Assembly: GCF_035083965.1 (NCBI RefSeq)
Contig: NC_089722.1
Coordinates: forward strand, 28,418,642 to 28,482,641
Source: Branchiostoma lanceolatum
Taxonomy: Eukaryota > Chordata > Leptocardii > Amphioxiformes > Branchiostomatidae
Length of the DNA stretch: 64,000 bases
Reading direction: 5' to 3'
Below the pieces are notes generated by a model. The model searched no databases and was not told where the DNA came from. It saw only the letters and a list, made by a program, of their open reading frames with translations. Shown one piece after another: positions 1 through 10,271 of the stretch. Every line of letters starts with the position of its first letter. The first letter of the stretch is position 1. Position numbers and translations under genes: made by a program.

Positions 1-1444
1 GGTGGGGGGGGGGGGGGGGGGGTGGGCTTTTACCGTGTCAAATGGTTACACAAACGACCCAGCACAAAAAGAAGGCCCAAAGAGCTTGCTACTACGGGAG
101 GAAAATGTAGGTTGGGTGGGATAGTACCGAAGAGAGTTCGCTGCAAAAGTCTACATGTAACGTTATATCCTATTCGGAACTCGAGGTGCAGGGATCATCC
201 TTAGCCTGAGTACCAGCCTCCGTAGGTACTCAGGCTAGATCATCCTAGCCTAGAGTCCAGTCTTGTTAGCTTTGGTACGCCCAACGTCGGCTAACTAACG
301 GACGATGGAAGCGGGCCAAAGCTAACAAGGCTGTACTCCAGGCTAGCCTCCACCAGGCTCGATGGCAGAATGTACTCCCTCCGTAGCTAACTCCCTTGGC
401 ACACTATTCACTCTATTACGGCCAATTTCTACTATTTTTCCAGCCATCCGGCGGAGCCTGGTAGAGGCTAGGCGTATACACGAATCATAGAATTCGGCAG
501 AAAAAGGAATAATTAGCCGGTAGAGTCAGTCCACAGTGAAGATCACATTTCGCCCGTTTGTAGCGGAGCCAGCAAATGAAACCCTGGAGTAGTTAGTCTG
601 GTAGTAACTCCAGGCTGGGATCGATGATGTTGTGGAAATCAGGCCATTCAGCTCCTGTGGTATGCTTGAAGTGTTACATACAATAGGAGGGGCTGGGAAT
701 GTCGCGAGGTGTGGCTTTCTGCGTCATGCAGTTGTTATCCGCTGTTCTGCAGGGTGTAAAAATGTAAACATATACAAACACACGGGTCACACATCCCACG
801 TCTAGTTTACGCAAAAATTAGCTAACTCACCCAACTGTAACATTTTCTGTCTCCTGTCTTCCAAGGCCATTAGCCTGACCTATACAACCCTGTTTTTGTA
901 GTAATATTGGTCGTGGTGTTAGACTAGAGTCAGCTTAATCAAGACAACTCAAGTCTCATAATGTATCCTGTGTAACGTTACTTGGTATAATCGTGACACG
1001 TGTAACGTTTCACGTATATATAACAACATTCCTGTTGTAAATTTAAAGTTTTTGAGACTCTTCTCAAAATGAAATGCATTACAGTGCACATTGCAACATT
1101 AAAAAATATTATTTCGTTGTCCGTTGTAAATTATGAACATTTGTAGTCTGATGCCATTTGCATAACTTTGACTTTCGCTGTGAACTTAAGAAAGGTATGA
1201 ACAATTCTTCACGTTTTTTGGGTAAAAAAAACCCCGAATATACTGCTCATGAACAATGAAATTTCACAAATACTGTTGTGTGATTATATGTAGTAAAATA
1301 CCACTGTCGGTAACTTGCACTAACTTTAAACATAGCAAAATACTTCAGAAGTTATGAGCGATATGAACAATAGTGATGTTAACTGTGCATCATATCTTTA
1401 CTGAACATTTCAAATCTAACCTGTTTTCCCATTCTATTCTACAG
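1..1444. other. Intron or upstream flank of the NCF1-like gene; no exon recognised
   Basis: The stretch opens with a G homopolymer. The missing first part of the PX domain must be encoded upstream of position 1445, but I could find no exon for it here, so it probably lies left of the window. Positions 244-350 form an inverted repeat, and about 395-480 resembles the ends of element copies near 34271-34437 and 35279-35460. The rest is AT-rich with no recognisable coding potential. Confidence 0.5.
244..350. repeat. Short inverted-repeat element (MITE-like)
   Basis: The left arm (about 244-274) contains TTGTTAGCTTTGG and the right arm (about 316-348) contains the matching CCAAAGCTAACAAGG, with roughly 30-bp imperfect arms around a 40-bp centre. 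A foldback of this size looks like a non-autonomous DNA transposon. No target-site duplication was identified. Confidence 0.5.
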
Positions 1445-4400
1445 GAAAAACTAACCGAACTGTTCCCAATAGAGACGGGAGTAGTCAGCAAAAAAGACCA
1501 GAAAATTCCTCCCCTACCAAGTAAGTCTTTTGTTTATCATGTTGTGTGTACAAAGCAAGGAGACTTAATTAAAGTTACCGTTGAAGAAAGACCGTATTCG
1601 AAGCGCTTCAAGGAAACTTTGGAAGATTCCGATTGTCTGTTTTCTTAAAATCAAGGAATTTGGAAAGTTAAGATACAACACTCAAGGGTACGGTTGGCAT
1701 AGCCTGGCCTTTACAACTGAATGGTACATATTACACCTGTGTACATAACATTGGCTTCAAGCGCCTCATTAGTCGTAATAGGTTTCAAAAAGATGGTTAC
1801 ACCTATTCCGCCGTACCTCCATTTTCAAGGTGAAGCACAATAACATCCTTATCAATAGGATCTAATCGCTGTTCGGCGAAAACGGGAGGTTTGAACAATG
1901 GCGAGCTTCCTGTTGATCATTGCTTCAAGAGATGAAACGTTCAGTCACAGTGGAAGGTCAGACCACGGGCGCCTTTTGTAAAGTTCTTGGTCAAACGTAT
2001 CAACTTTCGGCGGGGGTGTTTCGGAGAAAGTCTTACTCACCTGAACAGCACATCCGAAGGAGAGGAGGGACAAGTAATTGAGTTGCGCAGTCGATGGAAT
2101 TTTGTATTTATTTTTTCAAGATCGTATACGCATTTTCTTCGGCAATTTTTCAAGTGCCCAGAAAGGTCTAGTTTTCTACTAGGGAGGACAGAATAATGTT
2201 TATGTTTTAAATCTGTCCAAAATTTGTGACGTTTACCATGTTTTACCCTAGTGTGTAATCGACCCTTCAATGATATGGCCCTGCTCATTTGACTGGACTC
2301 ATATTGGGACGGGTTTGAAATCCTGGTGGCAGTTCAATTTTTTGGCTTTACAAGTTTAGATTCTAAAATACCGGAGTTGACAACCCATTTTTTGTACCCA
2401 AACAACCCTGACAACTTCAGCTTTGCAGTAGGGGCAGATGAGACTTGAAATATAAATAAATGTGTTCCGAAGTGATTGTTTTTTCATGGCTTCACCCGGT
2501 GTTCCAACGGAAATTTCATCTACTTGTTCCTCCCCTAATTGAACTTGAGTTGAACTTGGCAGCTCCAGTAAAGAATGCGCTGCACAAACAATATATGTTA
2601 ACAACGGTTAAAAGGAAATAAAGTTCATTTACTGGTTCCTCCCCTAATTGAACTTGAGTTGAACGTGGCAACTCAAGAAAAAAAATGTGCTGCACAAACA
2701 GTATATGAAAACAACGGTTAAAAGGAATGAAAGTTGATTTACTGACTCCTCCCCTAACTGAACTGAACTTGAGTTGAACTTGGCAGCTACAGTAAAGAAT
2801 GTGCTGCGCAAACAAGCGCCCTGACATGGATACTGATAGAGACGTAACATTATACATCGGTGACACTACGGAAAACACAGACTGATAAAAGGTTTTGCTG
2901 ACTGAATATACATGTACCATAAACTTAGTTGTCCATGTAACGTTACATGTAGCATATTCTTATCGTCATACCTGATGATTTTATACATGTATCGTATATT
3001 ATCTACAGAACAAAGATGGTTTGGAAACGAGAAGTTCAAGGTGGCAGAACGAAGACAGACGACAATAGACGAATATTGCCGAAAAGTTGCGATGGCCGAG
3101 CCGAAGATTTCCGAACACGAGGAAGTGCTGTCCTTCTTCGAGGCGCTACCAGAAGACCTGACCCCTCCGCCCCCTGACCCGTATGTTATTCTTAGACTTC
3201 CAGACTTTAACATCTATTCAAGTTTGCATTTTTCTGTTATTTTGATACGTAGGCAACACGTTGTTATAAATCCATATCTAAAACTTCTGTCCAATTTCTT
3301 GTCCTCTAATAGGGAGATGCCGAACAAGACGTACCTGACATTTGAGTCGAAAAACAAACGAGGCAACGGGAAGAAGGAGAAGACAGGTAAGAATCCGGTA
3401 CTCACCCATGTGACGTTGCCGCCATTTTGGTGTCTCATAACCATCCTAAGGGAAATGAACACCGAAAGGACACCACGATGGTGGGCAGTATTTGTCAGCA
3501 CACATATAGAGTTTATTTCATCTTATCTATAATTAGCTCAAGTTTATGCACTCAACTTTTCTCTCTCTTTTTAAAGATTTACATCGCAGCTTACGTTGTA
3601 GAGGTCTTCTCTTTCTGTCTTGAAACGCAAGCGATCACTTTTTCTTTCTTTGGACCCATCGATATTTTAGGACTTCGTCACATTCTCCACTTCTTGACTG
3701 GGACTTCTGAGGAAATAGTCTCTAGTGGTGCGTACTCGTGTCTTCTCTCTCTCTCTCTCTCTCTGCTCCCCCCTCTCTCTCGCCTTTGCCCTGTCTTACA
3801 TTACATCTGTGCATTACATCTTATCATACAAGCTAACCCAAGGTGAAAGCCCATCTGTGTTGGTAGGTGACATGATGGAGGTCTGGGCTGCCATTCCAAC
3901 CAATCAAAACCATCTCACTGGCCTTCTATTTCGTCAGATATACTGACCCATTACCTTCTGTCATGTGAAAACTTGGGCAAATGGTGTCCCAGGAGTTTGT
4001 ACCCGTGATGGGCTCTGATGTAGGTGACATCTTTCACTCCACTCACAAAGTCATACAAGCTAACATCTTCCAGCATCATTCATTCCTATTAACCGTTAGA
4101 TTTGGTTGTTCGCGCAGGAGATGAGATGGAGATCTCGGCGCCCATCCTCCTGGAGACGTACCGAGCGATCGCCACCTTCTCGCCGAGCGGGAAAACTGAG
4201 GTCCGCCTGGAGGAGGGAGCGCACGTGGACGTGGTGGAGAAGAACATGAGCGGTAGGGAACCCACTGTGTATTTGACTATTTTTCTTATAAAACAGTTGA
4301 AATAAAAACAAAATAGAAAGTCATCAGGTATCAGTAGAACAACAAAAGGGTCCGTAGGGCACAAACCTCCGTGAAGTGATTTAGGCGTTTCTCGCGTGGG

Positions 4401-7375
4401 CTAAGGCGTTTGGTACCATCTTTATCAGGAATAACGATTTCTTTAAAACCGGTTTCCATCTATGTCCATACAGCTGCTTATTATAACACTACGAAATAAC
4501 CATGACAGTGGTATAGCCTCTGTTTGGAGAGTAGCTAATGAGTTCCAGGCAGCGAAAGCTGGTGCTGTACAGGCTATCATGAGGCAATCAACATATGGGG
4601 TCTGAGATCAACATGGGAGTGCCGTTCTATAATTTTACGCTACGGTGCCCCACATCGGCAGGCATCATCAGGGCCTCACTGAATGCCGACATGCCAAATA
4701 GCAAACAAATGTATCAAATGGAGATTGAGTTACAGCTGCGCACACACATACCAAGACAGCGGCAATACTCCCGCTGGAGTTGGACCTCCTTCACGGATGT
4801 AATAATGTACAACTGGTTACTTGATCAAAACATTTTTGATAGATTACGTTGTGGTAAAGTTGACATCTTTACCCGTCCAGGCTGGTGGTTGGTGCAGGTG
4901 GACGAGAAACAAGGCTGGTGCCCCGCCTCCTACCTGGAACCTCTGGACCAACCAGAGGAGAGAGACGAGGAACGTCCCAACTGGGAAGGTACGATATAGC
5001 CAATCGAAAGTCGCCAAACAAATGTGACGACGGCCAATCAGTGCAAATTTTGCAAAAGCTGAAGGAATATGAATAACACTAATGCCAGTACTGTGTGTTA
5101 TTTGGATTCATTGAATGTTTCATTTTGAAGAAGGTTTACAGTATGACAAATGTCTATTAGATTTTCTTGTTTCAATCAAAACGGCAATGTAATATTTCAT
5201 GTCCTCTTAGGGGAAGAGTTCCTGACGACCGAACAGTACGAGGCACAGATAGATGATGAGATCGGTTTTGACAAAGGCGTGGTTGTTCACGTGATCCATA
5301 AGCTCCTAGATGGTTGGTGGGTCGTACGGTAAGTACGCACATGATGGTTTGATTATGTGTCCGTTACAAGTTGCTCCTAACATAAACATAGCCTCCTTCA
5401 AATGTTGAAATATCGCCACACTCTTTGAAATTGCAAGTCTGATTGGATTAACGCAAACGTCTTTTTCGGTTGATCTTCACCGACCATACTGACTTCTGTT
5501 TCTACAGGTACAACGACAAAGTAGGTTACGCCCCTTGCGCCTACCTGGAGAAGTACACCAACCCCCACCTGACCCTTAACAAGGCCCGTGCAAGGATAGG
5601 CAGTGACACAACTACCGGCTCCTTCATCAAGAAGCTGCCCCCGAGAAGGTCAGTCATGTTATTTCCAACGAGGAGACACACTCGAAAAAAACTCGAAGAA
5701 AACACTATACATTTTGGGTCTCTGAAACGGCGGACGTAATTCAATAGTTGCAAACCAGTTGGAAAGACGCCAATGATATGTCAAATCCACACAAACACAT
5801 TTAACACTAGAGCTCACTAATATATTCATCCCCCGCCTTTGGTTGCATACACATGCGCAGTACTCGTTCTAAATAGATATCTTTCATTCTACCACCAGGT
5901 CTACTATCCGCAAGAAGAGCACTGCCCACAAAAAAGCACAAAAGCAACGTGACCTGCAGATGTACAGACGCAAGACTCTGGAAGCTTCAAAACGATCAAA
6001 GCTCGGGGCCTCTAAAGGAAGCTCTCAACTCGAGGTGGCAAGGGAGAATTACAAAAGGCTGAGCCAACTTGCTGAGACAGAGGAGTCTGAGAGTGCAGAG
6101 ACGTATATGGACATGACTGGAAGCGCGGCAACCAACACTGACGCGGAGGGATATCTCCTCCCTAGCGACAGCGTGAAGTCGTCCGGTCATACCTACGTGA
6201 ACGAAAGTGTGATCGAGGAAATTTCCGGCAGAAAATCCAACACTTCCAGCACAAGCTCAGCAGAAGACGGGAAAGCCACAGAATCGCGCCACGCCTACGT
6301 CAACGAGGAAGTCCTGGCACAGGGAACTGTCAGCTCGGCTGGCAACATTTATGTCAATGAGGAGAGTCTGCCACAAGCACACGGAGACGAGACTGGCAGC
6401 CCAGCAGACGACGTTTGGACGCCAGCATTCGTGTCACCAGCATCCATGTCATCGAACACGGGCAAAAAGACGAACAATGACCCAACCGACGCATCCGTAT
6501 GGACGCCCGCCTTTGTCGATGAAGAGAAGAGTAAGAAGGAGTTTCCGGCGAACCCAAGTTACATCAACAGCGACACTGTAGCTTCTGCAGCGGGGAAGTC
6601 AAAAGTGAAAAACACGCAGTTTATGAATCTCGGATACGTGCCTGACGCCCCCGTCCCATCTGACTCCTGGAACCCAACAGGACCGAACGCTAACAACAAC
6701 GCCTCGTCCGACCCTGCATACAAAAACATCGACGTACCCAACAACCGTGTGTCTGGGGGAACAACGCGGCCACAGCCCGTGCCAAGTCCCAGAGCTCGTC
6801 GCAACCCCGTTCCGGCACCCCGGGGTACAACCCCAAGTTTGCTGTTGCCAGAGGGAAACAGTGATAGTTCCGGCAGCAACAGTCCCAAGAGCGGCCGTTC
6901 CACGCCTAAGAGTGGCCGATCCAGCCCGAGGAGTGGTCGTCTGAGCCCGGGTATCCCAACCAGACCAACGGCAGCGCAAATAGCAGCAAAGTGCAGTCCG
7001 CAAACCAAACTGAAGATCCTGCAGGCTCAGCAAGCGCCAAGCCCAGACACGTGCGTCGTCAACGACACCAAAGAGCGGGAACCAATCAACGAAGGCCCCA
7101 AGGAGTGTCCCGTGTCACCGTCTTCATCAGATCACGCAGATGCTGCCGTCATCGACCAAATAACGGCCATGATCGGCAAGTCCAGCCCCAACATCAGCCC
7201 CGCTAACCAGAGGAGGAACTACAAGGAGACCGCAGAGCTAGAGGAAAACAGGAAGAGCAAGGTGTCGCTTGTCATCAGCCAAGAGGAAGATGTTAAGGAT
7301 ACAGAGAAGCCTGGAGATGAGAAAAAGACGTCCTTCCGAGTCATTAAGTATGATGGGCCCGCCACTATGGTCTAG
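1445..7375 (+). CDS. NCF1: NCF1/p47phox-like NADPH oxidase organiser, 5' end missing
   Basis: In vertebrates p47phox is the cytosolic organiser that brings p67phox to membrane NOX2 for superoxide production. Exons: 1445-1520, 3009-3180, 3313-3386, 4118-4252, 4881-4988, 5211-5328, 5508-5648, 5899-7375; all phases join, giving 766 residues. Order: rest of the PX domain (FPIETGVVSKKD, RWFGNEKF, EYC), SH3-A (APILLETYRAIATF to GWWLVQV), SH3-B (to LLDGWWVVR), then a basic block beginning PPRRSTIRKK and continuing QMYRRKT. That block matches the p47phox autoinhibitory region, and IPTRPTAAQIAAKC (6953-6994) matches the C-terminal p67phox-binding proline motif and helix. Two SH3 domains plus this block point to NCF1 rather than the four- or five-SH3 SH3PXD2 proteins. 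Oddity: about 340 extra residues lie between the autoinhibitory region and the proline motif, rich in YxN motifs. Orthology is confident; binding functions are inferred. Confidence 0.9.
2513..2812. repeat. Tandem triplication of a ~118-bp unit in an NCF1 intron
   Basis: Three consecutive diverged copies each contain TTCCTCCCCTAATTGAACT or a close variant, then GTTGAACTTGGCAGCT-like sequence and a CTGCACAAACA block. They lie inside the intron between 1520 and 3009 and do not touch the splice sites. Confidence 0.8.
3746..3783. repeat. CT-rich microsatellite
   Basis: A run of TCTCTCTC with interruptions lies in the intron between 3386 and 4118 of the NCF1-like gene. Confidence 0.85.
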
Positions 7376-7981
7376 TGATCTTTGGGGTTAGATGTGCATG
7401 CATACGAAAGTGTCGATGGCTAGGGACGTTCATCTTTGCTGTAAATATCTTATTGGTGCTCCTTCAATTTCGAAGAGCATAGTCGGACGTACAGAATCGT
7501 CACACTTAAAGTGTTACAAGTCTTTACTTGCTGCTTTATTGTTAGATGACTATATGATAAGGAGTGATGCAGATAAATTTCGAAGAAACTGATGTTGATA
7601 GTAAGCGTGCACGCTGGGAAAGTATTCAGAACATAACCTAGAATAGTTTCTAGATTTTTATGGATATGTTGTCAAAGTAGCTTTTTTGAAACGCAAAATC
7701 ATGGCTGTGATGTTTAAACATCAGTGTGAAATTTGTTGAACACCGTATGATACGAATTGTTGTTATTTTTGTATTTCTCTAAGCATTCCAAATACTAGTT
7801 CACAGTTTTCAGCTTATCCTGATGAAGCGCATATCAATGAAGTATAGTGACATTTAAATGACATTAGAATAAGATACTGTACATGAAGAACAAAGAGAAT
7901 ACACTACACGGAAAGAACAATAAGACGGCACTCCTCATCCATATGTGCATATTTCTGCGCGTGTTTGTGCGTGTAACGTTG

Positions 7982-8213
7982 GGCCCTGTCACACCTGTGC
8001 GTATATTCAAGTGCGCATGAGTTCCGCAGTAACATTTTTTTTTGTTTAAGTAAATTTTGCGAGGAGGAAGTTGTTTTCTACTTTGAACCACCATTGAGCA
8101 GTCTAGTTATCAAACCAAAGAAATTACTTAATTAGGCTGCAAACTTAACCTAAACCAAAAACATATTAATACGCAACTCATTCGGGCTTCATACGCACAA
8201 GTGTGACAGGGGC
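7982..8213. mobile_element. MITE, CCTGTCACAC family, copy 1
   Basis: The left end GGCCCTGTCACACCTGTGCG mirrors the right end CGCACAAGTGTGACAGGGGC, giving about 20-bp terminal inverted repeats. The interior contains TTGTTTTCTACTTTGA and ATACGCAACTCAT, both also found in the copy at 35605-35846. It has no coding capacity. Confidence 0.75.
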
Positions 8214-8574
8214 TTTACGTATCACGATGCGTGTATCAAGTAATGTATCGGCATGTGCGTGCTCGTGTGTGTGTTTATGCGCGCCCTAGTGTACGTGTAT
8301 GCTGCGTGTGTGTACAAAATGTATCAATTAAATACACAAATATAGAAAAATATGTGTACATGTTTTAACCGCACATAACGATCATTAACATAAAAGACAT
8401 TCGCAAAGCCAAGAGCAAACCTCTGTGCCAACCAGCACAATAACATAGCGACGACCAATACAGATACGTAACCTTCAATGTGGAGAAGATTGCTCTCGTT
8501 GAATATAACGTTACGTTTTTCGCTGTAAATCTTCTTTACCCTTAAGCTTACTAGAACGTCTCAAGGACGCAAAG

Positions 8575-8708
8575 GCTAATCTCCACGCAGATCTAACGGT
8601 TGCAAAGACCGTATCCAACTGGCAAAAGGAATTTTTATTGCAACCTCGAAACTCCTTTTGCCAGTAGGATACGGTCTTTGCAACCGTTAGATCTGCTTGG
8701 AGATTAGC
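8575..8708. repeat. Near-perfect ~60-bp inverted repeat
   Basis: The left arm runs GCTAATCTCC through GATCTAACGGTTGCAAAG and GGCAAAAGGA; the right arm returns with the complementary order and ends GGAGATTAGC. The AATCTCC/GCAGATC ends are shared with the foldback at 35001-35100, suggesting one transposon family. Confidence 0.75.
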
Positions 8709-9033
8709 AAAGGCAAGTATTCCTTGTAAAGTCACTGTGAGTAAAGTTACACGCTACGCAAAGGCGACTTCTGGCGGTTTCCAGTTATAACTGCAATACA
8801 TCCGAACGTCACAAAGGCCCGTTGAACAAGTTCGACGATCCCATTGATACTTTTCCCTCTATAATATAGTAAACATCCTAGGTTATACGGACATCAAAAG
8901 ATTAAATATGGCTATTGGAATCACTTTTAAGACATGATGTTATGATTATCTGATTTTTATTGCTTATGGTTGTGGAATACAAAAAGGAACGGTGATAATT
9001 TCCCCCTTTTACGTAGTCTTGATAGAATATTCC

Positions 9034-9055
9034 GTTGCCAAGTAAACATAGCAAC
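9034..9055 (+). promoter_or_regulatory. X-box-like RFX site upstream of the ODAD1-like gene
   Basis: GTTGCCAAGTAAAC (9034-9047) matches the RFX X-box pattern (half-site, two-base spacer, half-site) with one mismatch in the second half. A second half-site AGCAAC follows at 9050-9055. RFX factors drive many motile-cilium genes, and this lies just upstream of the inferred non-coding first exon of a ciliary gene. Confidence 0.4.
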
Positions 9056-9099
9056 AGCGTCACGCAGGGTTGCTCCACCGACAGGCTCTTCAGCCAGTT

Positions 9100-9204
9100 T
9101 ACACACACTGCCAAGTGTGCAAAGTAAACAAGACGTAATCTCCATTATTTATCGATTTTATCCGCTCCAAGAGACGGAAGAAGTGTGCCCTTTATATTGA
9201 CACG
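9100..9204 (+). other. Probable non-coding first exon of the ODAD1-like gene
   Basis: A strong donor (CACG followed by GTAAGTACG) sits at 9204/9205. An acceptor (CACTACAG at 10241-10248) lies 23 bases before the start codon at 10272. The 5' boundary is arbitrary because no transcription start could be seen. Confidence 0.35.
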
Positions 9205-10271
9205 GTAAGTACGCTGTATATTCTGGCGTAAGAGGGGCAATTTGCCGTAGAGGATGGCGGGGTTTGGGCGGGGAAATGTAGCGAATTTGCGGGGGGAATT
9301 TTCATGGCCGCTGGTTCTCATATGGTGCGCGGAGACCTGGGACCAGATAAAAACACACCATCATGACCTGCACCTCTCCGTAAGACCTGTACAGATTCCC
9401 TTCTGGGTTTTCCTGGAATAAATTGTAAGAGATTAGCTTCTTAAGTTGTGTAACCTTTCAATTGCGAAGCACCAAAAACCGCTATTAAAAGACTCGTGCC
9501 TCCTGACTCCAAATCATCACGTAAGAAATAACGTTAAATTATTCTAGTGATTTTTTCAAAGGAAGAAGCCTATTAAATAGACGTCGCAAGTATGATACAA
9601 TTTGCCCACCTTCGACAGAAAGACCATAAACCTCCACTGTACAAGCTACATGTACTCCTAATGTGATTTTGATAAACTGACTTGTTGGCTTGTGTCAACT
9701 CGTGTAAACATCGCCCTGAGATAAGCCGATCAACAAACAGGAGAACAAACTTTTAAAGGAACTTCCGTCAGTACTTAACTACTATCGCCAGTATCGGCAC
9801 GTTTTATGGGTTACTACGTGTACTATGTTGATTGATATACATGTACTTACGTATGGATCTTACGTTAACTGTGTTAGGATTGTTGGTGAAGTTGTTACCC
9901 AAAAAATAACCGAATCCTGTCTCTTGGAAGTCGGTTATTTCAATTGAACCGGATTGAAAAAGCAACCACTCTCCTTAAATAATGAAACATAACAATATGT
10001 TACACATTTACAACATTTACACATTTTCTTGGTTTTCAACCCAACATTAATATCACATTACTTGCAAATTTATTAGTATCACTTTTATGAATTGTCATTT
10101 GTAGTCATGCTGTAGAAGGTTGAAATGAAAAGCACATTGGATCATATTAATTTGTATGCACAATCTTCTCAATATTAAAGATTAAGACATTTTGCTTAAA
10201 GGCAACAAATGTCGTCAGTGATTTGAATCTCTCAATCTGACACTACAGGTTGGAAAAACTAGCCAATCAGA

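Larger units (their letters stand above)
7376..9100. other. NCF1 3' UTR and intergenic spacer
   Basis: The NCF1-like stop is at 7373-7375. No coding exon is recognised until the ODAD1-like gene. The spacer holds one terminal-inverted-repeat element (7982-8213), a GTGT-rich stretch near 8230-8320 and a long hairpin (8575-8708). No clear polyadenylation signal was pinned down. Confidence 0.5.

Noticed and set aside
22-204. Open frame with YRVKW, momentarily similar to a PX-domain segment
   Set aside because: It starts in the G homopolymer, lacks splice signals in the right phase, and the following residues do not resemble a PX domain.
1445-7375. SH3PXD2 (Tks adaptor) or NOXO1 identity for the first gene
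   Set aside because: Only two SH3 domains, the PPRR-[ST] autoinhibitory block and the p67phox-type C-terminal proline motif with helix fit p47phox better.
9034-9055. The wider GTTGCC-10-AGCAAC palindrome as the functional RFX site
   Set aside because: The spacer is too long for a classical X-box; only the 14-base match is retained, at modest confidence.
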